Source: Nanobdellota archaeon (GTDB taxonomy: Archaea; Nanobdellota; Nanobdellia; Pacearchaeales; GW2011-AR1). From it: a stretch of 19,041 bases of DNA. Numbering within the stretch: position 1 is the stretch's first letter; each line of letters starts with the position of its first letter. Location: positions 1 to 19,041 of the forward strand of contig JAHJMH010000023.1 of the NCBI GenBank assembly GCA_018821425.1. The letters run 5' to 3'. Below, piece after piece: positions 13,952 through 19,041 of this stretch. The notes beneath the pieces are model-generated. The model saw only the letters and a list, made by a program, of their open reading frames with translations. It made no database searches and was not told the origin of the DNA. The position numbers and the translations under genes were made by a program.

Positions 13952-16900
13952 ATGGACTACGTAAGAAAAAAAATAAGCGAGATGAGTTTCTCTTTGCTTA
14001 GCCCGGAGAAGATTAAAAAAATGTCTGTTGCGAAAATCGTGACGCCAGAGCTGTATGATATAGACGGGTATCCTGTCGACGGAGGACTTATGGATTTGAG
14101 GCTGGGAGCGATTGACCCCGGAGTTCGTTGCCGAACGTGCGGAGGAAGACTTAAGGAATGCCTCGGTCATCCGGGAAGTATTGACCTCGCTCGCTCCATT
14201 GTTCATCTGAAGTATGTTCCAATCATAGAACTTTGCCTAAGATCTTTCTGTAACGATTGTAGTAGGTTGATGATAAGCGACAAGGACCTTGACAAGTACG
14301 CGACACAGGGCCAGAGAGTTAAAAGGGCAAAAGATTCAAAAAAATGTCCTCATTGCAATGTTTCTCAGGAAAGAGTTAAGCTGGATAAACCGACAACATT
14401 CTATAGGGGAAAGACAAGAATTTTCCCAATTGAGGTAAGAGAAACACTTTCAAATATTCCTGATGAAGAATTGAAGAAGGCTGGCATTAACACAAAAAAC
14501 TTGAGACCTGAATGGGGAATTTTGACGATGCTTCTTGTTCCACCTGTAACGGTCCGGCCGAGTATTATTCTTGAATCGGGAGAAAGAAGCGAAGACGATT
14601 TGACGCACAAACTTTCTGACATAATAAGAGCGAACCAGAGACTTTGGGAGAATCTCAACGCTGGAGCGCCCGAAGTTATTATTGAAGACCTTTGGGACCT
14701 TTTGCAATTCCACATCACCACATTCTTTGACAACACCGTTTCACGAGTTCCTCCTGCAAGACACCGATCGGGTCAACCTTTGAAAACAATTACAGAAAGA
14801 ATCAAAGGTAAAGAAGGAAGAATAAGAAAGAACCTTGCTGGAAAGAGAGTTAATTATTCTGGAAGAACAGTTATTTCTCCTGACCCTTCGATAGAAATTA
14901 ATGAAGTTGGAGTCCCTTACGAAATTGTGAAAGTTGTTACTGTTGCAGAAACAGCTAATGACTTGAATCTAGAAAAGCTAAAGGGACTTGTTCAGAACGG
15001 CGCAAAATATCCTGGTGCGAATTATGTTATAAGGCCTGATGGAAAGAGAAAGAAAATAACTGAAGAACTGAAGGAAGAAATAATCAGTGAAATGTCTGTA
15101 GGTTACAAAGTGGAAAGGCATCTTCAGAATGGAGACATTGTTTTGTTCAACCGACACCCTAGCCTTCACAAGGGAAGCCTGATGGCGCATTACATCAAAG
15201 TTCTTCCAGGAAGAACATTCCGACTTCATCCTGCGGTTGCGACGCCTTACAACGCTGACTTCGACGGAGACGAAATGAATATTCACAGTCCGCAGACTGA
15301 AGAAGCAAGGTCTGAGGCAAAGATACTTCTTGAAGTAAAAAAGAATTTGATTTCCCCTAAGAATAATACAAACTGGATTGGGTGCATTGCTGACGCGATA
15401 ACCGGATGTTATCTTCTTGGAGAAAATGAATTCACAAGAGAGGAAGCAAATCAAATTGCTTACAAATCGGGGGTCGATTATCAATTCTCAAAGAAAACGG
15501 TTTCGGGAAAAGAAGTGTTCTCAAAAATAATTCCTAAACTTAATTATTCTGACGGAAATATAAAAATTGAGAATGGAGAAATCACTGAAGGTATTATTAA
15601 CAAAGACCTTTTTGGTGATGAAGATGGAGAGCTGATCAAAGTGATTGACAAACATTACGGAAGAACTGCTGCGGTCGACGCCATAAAGAAAGCGTTCAAT
15701 CTTGGAAGAAACTATCTCACCGAAGAGGGAATTACGATTTCACTTGACGACCTTGATGTTGATCAGAAAGTAATTGATATGAGTGAAGAAATTGTAAGGA
15801 AGGCTGAAGAGAAAACGAAAGAAATAATCAAAGATTACGACGACGGAACTCTTGAACTTATTCAGGGAAAGACGATGGAAGAATCGAGAGAGAATAAGAT
15901 TCTTAGGGTGCTTAATGAAATCAGAACTAAAATCGGAGAGATTGTGAAACGGGAATTTCCTGCGAAAAATCCAGTTACATATATGATGAGGTCTGGAGGT
16001 GGAGGAAGCGTTCTTAATATTACTCAGATGGCATGCGTCGTTGGACAACAGGACCTTGGAGGGAAGAGAATCGATATTGGGTATATAGATAGAACATTGT
16101 CATTCTTCAAGAAAGGAGATCTTTCGCCTAGGTCAAAAGGTTTCATCAGAAGTCCATTCATAAAAGGATTAAGACCGGATGAATTTTTCTTTGGAGCAAT
16201 GACTGGAAGAGCGACGCTGATGGATACTGCTTTGAGAACTCCACGTTCTGGTTATCTTTACAGAAGACTTGCAAACGCGCTTCAGGATTTGAGAAGAGAA
16301 TACGACGGAACTGTAAGGGATAGTAACAATAACATAATACAGTTCGTGTATGGCGACGACGGAAAGGATGTTTCAAGGTTGCACCTCAACAAGGATGTTG
16401 AAGCAGGAGAAGCAATCGGAGTCATAACCTCGCAAAGCTTTGGAGAACCTTCGACTCAGATGGTCTTGAGAACATTCCATTTCGCAGGTGTTACAGAAAT
16501 GCAGGTTACACAGGGTCTCCCACGACTTATCGAAATTTTTGACGCAAGAAAAAAACCTTCTTCCCCAAAGATGGAAATTTATTTGAAGAAAGAATTCAAC
16601 AATGAGAAAGATTCCACGACGGTGGCAGAGAAGATAAGAGAAGTTACAGTGAATGACATTGCCTCCGAGATTGATCTTGATTTTAGCAATAAGAGAATAG
16701 AAATAAAAATTGACAAAGAAGGATTGAGACAGAGCCATATGGCTCTCAAGAAAGTTGTTGAGATACTTAATGAACTTGGATTCAAAGCAAAAGAAAAATC
16801 GGACTCTATAATAATAGACACTGAAGAGGAAAGTTTCAAGGGAGTTTATCAAGTTAAAGAGAAAGTTAGAAAATGTATAATCTCAGGCATAAAAGGAATC

Positions 16901-17440
16901 AAGCAGGTTATCATTGTCCGAGTCGGAAGCGATTATGTGGTTATGACTTTGGGAACGAATTTGAAGAAGGTACTTGAGATGAAAGAAATTAATCCAGAAA
17001 AACTTGTTTCGAACGACCTTCACGAAGTTGCGGGAGTATTCGGAATTGAGGCAGCGCGACAATTAATTATTGATGAAATTCAGGACGTACTTAACAGTCA
17101 AGGATTGAATATTGACAAGAGACATTTGAAACTCATCTCTGATGCGATGACAAACACTGGAGAAGTTAAGGGAGTTACGAGAATTGGGATCATCGCGCAA
17201 AAATCGTCCATACTTGCTCGTGCGACTTTCGAAACGCCAGTAAAACAGTTCGTTAATGCGACAATAAAAGGGAATAAAGATTATCTTACCAGCGTCGTCG
17301 AAAATGTTATTTTGAATCAGCCGGTTCCGGTCGGAACAGGACTTCCTGGACTTTTGGTTAAAGTTATTGGTCCGTTGGTGAAAAAAGATTCTGAGAAAAA
17401 AACTGCAAAGACGGAAGTTGTTGAAGAAGTTAATAAGTGA
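13952..17440 (+). CDS. rpoA: DNA-directed RNA polymerase subunit A, A' and A'' in one chain
   Basis: This 1162-aa largest subunit has an N-terminal zinc site C60, C63, C70, H73, a second site C100, C103, C132, C135, the lid/rudder region with RVPPARHRSG, and the catalytic NADFDGD loop with D436, D438 and D440 binding magnesium. The bridge-helix region runs from about 748, and the A''-equivalent part begins near 816 (VEAGEAIGVITSQSFGEPSTQM), with the trigger-loop region LRTFHFAG. Most archaea split this subunit into two genes; here the frame is continuous across the usual junction (QFVYGDDGKDVSRL). The usually conserved GGREGL before the bridge helix reads TGRATL (751-756). Confidence 0.98.
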   Translation: MDYVRKKISEMSFSLLSPEKIKKMSVAKIVTPELYDIDGYPVDGGLMDLRLGAIDPGVRCRTCGGRLKECLGHPGSIDLARSIVHLKYVPIIELCLRSFCNDCSRLMISDKDLDKYATQGQRVKRAKDSKKCPHCNVSQERVKLDKPTTFYRGKTRIFPIEVRETLSNIPDEELKKAGINTKNLRPEWGILTMLLVPPVTVRPSIILESGERSEDDLTHKLSDIIRANQRLWENLNAGAPEVIIEDLWDLLQFHITTFFDNTVSRVPPARHRSGQPLKTITERIKGKEGRIRKNLAGKRVNYSGRTVISPDPSIEINEVGVPYEIVKVVTVAETANDLNLEKLKGLVQNGAKYPGANYVIRPDGKRKKITEELKEEIISEMSVGYKVERHLQNGDIVLFNRHPSLHKGSLMAHYIKVLPGRTFRLHPAVATPYNADFDGDEMNIHSPQTEEARSEAKILLEVKKNLISPKNNTNWIGCIADAITGCYLLGENEFTREEANQIAYKSGVDYQFSKKTVSGKEVFSKIIPKLNYSDGNIKIENGEITEGIINKDLFGDEDGELIKVIDKHYGRTAAVDAIKKAFNLGRNYLTEEGITISLDDLDVDQKVIDMSEEIVRKAEEKTKEIIKDYDDGTLELIQGKTMEESRENKILRVLNEIRTKIGEIVKREFPAKNPVTYMMRSGGGGSVLNITQMACVVGQQDLGGKRIDIGYIDRTLSFFKKGDLSPRSKGFIRSPFIKGLRPDEFFFGAMTGRATLMDTALRTPRSGYLYRRLANALQDLRREYDGTVRDSNNNIIQFVYGDDGKDVSRLHLNKDVEAGEAIGVITSQSFGEPSTQMVLRTFHFAGVTEMQVTQGLPRLIEIFDARKKPSSPKMEIYLKKEFNNEKDSTTVAEKIREVTVNDIASEIDLDFSNKRIEIKIDKEGLRQSHMALKKVVEILNELGFKAKEKSDSIIIDTEEESFKGVYQVKEKVRKCIISGIKGIKQVIIVRVGSDYVVMTLGTNLKKVLEMKEINPEKLVSNDLHEVAGVFGIEAARQLIIDEIQDVLNSQGLNIDKRHLKLISDAMTNTGEVKGVTRIGIIAQKSSILARATFETPVKQFVNATIKGNKDYLTSVVENVILNQPVPVGTGLPGLLVKVIGPLVKKDSEKKTAKTEVVEEVNK

Positions 17441-17466
17441 TTAAGAAAGGGAGAGTCTGAAAGCAG

Positions 17467-17476
17467 AATTTAAATA
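17467..17476 (+). promoter_or_regulatory. TATA box after rpoA
   Basis: AATTTAAATA-like sequence centred about 26 bases before the ATG at 17498, consistent with a leaderless start there. Confidence 0.35.
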
Positions 17477-17497
17477 AGTGTTTTTTCTAGGTAATTT

Positions 17498-17605
17498 ATG
17501 GGATTACCGACGAGGAGAAGAAGGTGGTTGAGGGGGCTGGATGACAAAAGAAAAATTTATAAATTTTGTTTACTACTTTCTTGCACGCAAGAAAGTGATT
17601 ATTGA
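17498..17605 (+). CDS. Possible 35-aa basic peptide
   Basis: Starts MGLPTRRRRWLRGLDDKRK and stops at 17603. The only support is the correctly placed TATA box and the high Arg/Lys content of the first half. The second half overlaps another TATA-like palindrome and a strong hairpin, so coding is doubtful. Confidence 0.25.
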   Translation: MGLPTRRRRWLRGLDDKRKIYKFCLLLSCTQESDY

Positions 17606-17640
17606 TGATAAAAAATCATTCTCATTCTAACCCGAGATAA
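17555..17640. other. TATA palindrome followed by a 9-bp hairpin and smaller stems
   Basis: AAATTTATAAATTT is a perfect palindrome and a good TATA box. ACTTTCTTG (17575-17583) pairs with CAAGAAAGT (17588-17596) around CACG. GATGAT then pairs with ATCATT around AAAAA, and TCTC pairs with GAGA. The segment may be a small RNA, a processing site after the polymerase operon, or a regulator site. Confidence 0.3.
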
Positions 17641-17654
17641 ATAAAACCAAAAAA

Positions 17655-17662
17655 TATAAATA
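17655..17662 (+). promoter_or_regulatory. TATA box for structured RNA 2
   Basis: TATAAATA with an A-rich upstream element. Its centre lies about 25 bases before G17684, the first base of the closing stem of RNA 2. Confidence 0.6.
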
Positions 17663-17683
17663 CCCAATTATCCTCCAAAATAT

Positions 17684-17777
17684 GTAGGTGGACTGAACCC
17701 TGTAAAATCTTTGTGTATGCAAAGTATCCAGCGTGTATGCGTGTAAATGGTTGGGAAAATTCACTACCCACTTACGC
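17684..17777 (+). ncRNA. Predicted structured small RNA 2 (~92 nt), convergent with the 180-aa gene
   Basis: GTAGGTGG (17684-17691) pairs with CCACTTAC (17768-17775) over 8 bp with one G-U. After an internal loop TGA (17694-17696) can pair with TCA (17761-17763). CTTTG (17709-17713) and CAAAG (17720-17724) form a hairpin with loop TGTATG. AACC (17696-17699) can alternatively pair with GGTT (17749-17752). GTGTATGC is repeated at 17713-17720 and 17732-17739. A TATA box lies at the right distance upstream and a T7 tract follows the stem, so transcription is predicted on the plus strand. Size, closed ends, promoter and position over the stop codon of the opposing gene match RNA 1; the sequences otherwise differ. 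Confidence 0.55.
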
Positions 17778-18314
17778 TTTTTTTAATATTTTATCAATCT
17801 CTTTCCACTTCTCCACAATCATTCTATAATTAATCTCAATTGTATTTAATGATACGCCTTTTTGTCTTCTTTGTACTTTTTGAAAAATTTTCCTTCTATA
17901 AATCCCTGCGATATTGTCTGCATGAGACCGGATATTTTTATCCCCTGTTATTTCCCTTAACTTTGCTAAGGAAGAAACCTCTTTTCTAAAATATCTCTCT
18001 TCACCAGAAAACAAGATATTCAAATATTCTTTTACATAGAGAAAAGGTTCATCATTACAGACTATAAGAATATCAAATTTATCCAAATCGTTTTTTATTA
18101 AAAAATAAATGCAAATTGCATATAGTCTGGAATAATCCTCGCCGGTATTTAAGTTTCTATCTAATTCCCGTTTTAGTTTATTTGAAATTCCCAAACCCTT
18201 ATGCTCATTTGTTTTAATCATCTTATAAGCAACTCCCGTGTTCCTGTTTTGTTTAAATCTGTTGCTCATATCAATATGCATAACTCTTTTTCCATTTAAA
18301 TCTTCTAAATTCAT
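17772..18314 (-). CDS. Unrecognised 180-aa protein, possible RNase-H-like fold (unit 2 protein)
   Basis: Not recognised as a named family. Its element order mirrors the 170-aa protein of unit 1: strand RVMHIDMSN with D15, a second strand VAYKMIK, a helix with E50, a helix LYAICIYFLIK, strand FDILIVCND ending in D88, helix EYLNILF, then IRSHADNIAGIYRRK with H131 and D133. The last motif recalls the ADxxAG helix of DUF3800-type RNase-H-like proteins. D15, E50, D88 and D133 could form a metal site. The C-terminus is basic and partly helical (KWKEIDKILKKA). The ATG at 18314 lies about 24 bases after TTAAAAAC, so the mRNA should be leaderless. The stop codon lies in the 3' stem arm of structured RNA 2. 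ORF firm; fold and relation to unit 1 are inference. Confidence 0.75.
   Translation of the reverse strand: MNLEDLNGKRVMHIDMSNRFKQNRNTGVAYKMIKTNEHKGLGISNKLKRELDRNLNTGEDYSRLYAICIYFLIKNDLDKFDILIVCNDEPFLYVKEYLNILFSGEERYFRKEVSSLAKLREITGDKNIRSHADNIAGIYRRKIFQKVQRRQKGVSLNTIEINYRMIVEKWKEIDKILKKA
17778..17784 (+). terminator. U-tract terminator of structured RNA 2
   Basis: T7 starting 2 bases after the closing stem. Read on the minus strand the tract encodes the lysines at the C-terminus of the 180-aa protein. Confidence 0.5.
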
Positions 18315-18330
18315 TTTATGAAAAAGAGAA

Positions 18331-18343
18331 AATAGTTTTTAAG
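18331..18343 (-). promoter_or_regulatory. TATA box for the 180-aa gene
   Basis: Minus-strand CTTAAAAACTATT centred about 24 bases before the ATG at 18314. Confidence 0.45.
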
Positions 18344-18361
18344 AATTGTTGTTTTTTATTT

Positions 18362-18481
18362 GATTTCCCCATCCCCCCCAATCCTCTCACACAAACACCT
18401 CCCACAAATTATTTAAACCCCTTCTTCATTGTAATATTACAAATTCCTTCGGGATGCGGTCTTGCTTCGGCAAGACGAAAA
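18362..18481. other. Gap with G-rich strand, palindrome and UUCG hairpin
   Basis: The minus strand carries a G7 run, AT and G4 (about 18367-18379). Upstream of it (minus sense) lie a TATA-like TTTAAATAA at about 18409-18417 and a perfect 14-bp palindrome TTGTAATATTACAA near 18429-18442. GTCTTGC (18459-18465) and GCAAGAC (18470-18476) form a hairpin with a TTCG loop just after the toxin stop codon, possibly ending that transcript. No convincing gene. Confidence 0.35.
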
Positions 18482-18874
18482 TCAGAAAATTAATTCTATG
18501 ATTTGTTTCTTTATTTTCTCAAAATCTTCTTTTGATATCTTCCCTACTTTTTCATGCAATCTTGTCGCATCAACAGAACGGCTTTGGCTTAGAATTGCAA
18601 CACTTGTCTTCCCTGTTTTGCCGTCAAAAGGATAATAGTACCTGCCTCGCCTGTCTGTAGTTGAAAGCGGAACAACATGGCAGAATTTTCTGTTGAAAAC
18701 TTTTAAAATTAAAACTGGGCGGGTAAAATCTCCTCCCTTGCCGTCTTCTTCAAAACCAACATTCTCTCCGATGTTGCAAATCCAGACGTCCCTTTCCCTG
18801 AACCCCACAGGGTAGGATTCATTGTTATTTATCTGCGTTTTAATTGGCGTCCAAATTTTATAATCTTTTTTCAT
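18482..18874 (-). CDS. MazF/PemK-like endoribonuclease toxin
   Basis: This 130-aa protein (from the chosen start) shows the PemK/MazF beta-barrel pattern: RERDVWICNIGENVGFEEDGKG, then FTRPVLILKVFNRKFCHVVPLST, and SVAILSQSRSVDATRLHEKVGKISKEDFEKIKKQI. Such enzymes cut mRNA and normally pair with an antitoxin. The ATG at 18874 is preferred over one 24 bases upstream because a TATA-like element centred near 18902 makes it leaderless and family members of this type begin about 30 residues before the REREIW motif. No antitoxin gene adjoins it on either side, so it looks solitary or relies on a distant partner. It sits between the 180-aa gene and a transposon end. Confidence 0.85.
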   Translation of the reverse strand: MKKDYKIWTPIKTQINNNESYPVGFRERDVWICNIGENVGFEEDGKGGDFTRPVLILKVFNRKFCHVVPLSTTDRRGRYYYPFDGKTGKTSVAILSQSRSVDATRLHEKVGKISKEDFEKIKKQIIELIF

Positions 18875-18890
18875 TTTATAACCCAGAAGA

Positions 18891-19040
18891 TTAAGCATAT
18901 AAAAGTTTATTTATTAGATTATTGTGACATCCTCCGACCCCTAAAGGTTTGCCCTTCGGGCAAATCTGCCTTCGGCAGAGGTCGGCGTCCCACGTTTCAG
19001 AATGGATGATACAACTCTTGATTCTTGACGTACTCAAAAG
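18891..19040 (-). CDS. Possible C-terminal end of a TnpB-like protein (partial)
   Basis: An open frame enters from the right edge and stops at 18891-18893 after 49 codons: LLSTSRIKSC, SETWDADL, then a Cys/Lys/Gly-rich end with KPLGVGGCHN. TnpB (IS200/IS605 OrfB) genes commonly run into the right-end hairpin region like this. No RuvC or zinc motif falls inside the window, so the call rests on position and on the element end. Another frame stops at about 18998 and could be the real one. Confidence 0.3.
   Translation of the reverse strand, partial: LLSTSRIKSCIIHSETWDADLCRRQICPKGKPLGVGGCHNNLINKLLYA
18898..18906 (-). promoter_or_regulatory. TATA-like box for the MazF-like gene
   Basis: Minus-strand ACTTTTATA, centred about 28 bases before the ATG at 18874. 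It lies within the trailing end of the transposon-like sequence, so the element may supply the promoter. Confidence 0.4.
18928..18996 (-). mobile_element. Right end of an IS200/IS605-type element, with stacked hairpins
   Basis: Read on the minus strand, the order is CCGACC, TCTGCCGAAGGCAGA, TTTGCCCGAAGGGCAAA, CCTTTAGG, GGTCGG and then GGAGGATGTCAC. Two perfect hairpins and a small CCTTTAGG stem are enclosed by CCGACC/GGTCGG, forming a multibranch structure. A CCTTTAGG stem followed by GGAGGATGTCA is, from memory, typical of right ends of tnpB-carrying elements, which also form the guide-scaffold (omega) RNA. The element body would lie beyond the window. Confidence 0.5.
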
Positions 19041-19041
19041 C

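Noticed and set aside
17603..17640. Box C/D-like TGATGA
   Set aside because: No CTGA box D or second pair of boxes at the required spacing.
18316..18372. 18-aa minus-strand ORF ending one base before the 180-aa gene
   Set aside because: The TATA box at 18331-18343 lies inside it and indicates a leaderless start of the downstream gene; no coding signal.
1..19041. CRISPR array
   Set aside because: No regularly spaced repeats of 20-40 bases and no cas-like genes were seen.

Overview
The window looks archaeal, most likely from an AT-rich DPANN-type lineage (Woesearchaeota/Pacearchaeota-like; this placement is inference). The grounds are an Rpo5-RpoB-RpoA RNA polymerase operon, a tRNA-Lys with a bulge-helix-bulge intron, an Lhr-type helicase, and A/T-rich TATA boxes placed 24-28 bases before start codons. 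That spacing implies that many mRNAs are leaderless.

Layout, left to right. (1) 1-2445, minus strand: an Lhr superfamily-2 helicase running off the left edge, with an odd Walker A motif. (2) 2446-4058, accessory region: an unassigned gap with two hairpins, a predicted ~90-nt structured RNA (plus strand), a convergent 170-aa protein of RNase-H-like appearance, and a divergent membrane-anchored 208-aa protein. (3) 4141-9055, a deoxynucleotide-synthesis block: nrdR behind two NrdR-box-like sites 31 bp apart, adenosylcobalamin-dependent ribonucleotide reductase nrdJ, a small membrane protein, a P-loop kinase/dCMP deaminase fusion, thioredoxin, and a tiny ORF that may be frameshifted. (4) 9222-10061: intron-containing tRNA-Lys(UUU), a decayed DUF4258-like toxin next to an intact DUF2283-like antitoxin, and a two-helix membrane protein. 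(5) 10234-17440: rpoH, unsplit rpoB, a 78-aa cysteine-containing protein, and unsplit rpoA (A' and A'' in one chain). (6) 17441-19041, accessory region: a second predicted ~92-nt structured RNA with a convergent 180-aa RNase-H-like protein, a MazF/PemK-type toxin, and what looks like the right end of an IS200/IS605-type (tnpB) element at the edge.

The most interesting observation is that regions 2 and 6 carry the same two-part unit although they are 15 kb apart. A plus-strand RNA has its own TATA box, an end-to-end closing stem and a U-tract. It faces a leaderless minus-strand gene for a 170-180 aa protein, and in both copies that gene's stop codon lies inside the 3' arm of the RNA's closing stem. 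The RNAs share architecture but little sequence. The proteins look like distant relatives with matching candidate acidic residues. I do not recognise this arrangement as a described system. All functional ideas about it are inference.

The nucleotide block is coherent: NrdR would sense dATP/ATP and control NrdJ, thioredoxin could reduce NrdJ, and dCMP deaminase would feed dUMP for thymidylate synthesis.
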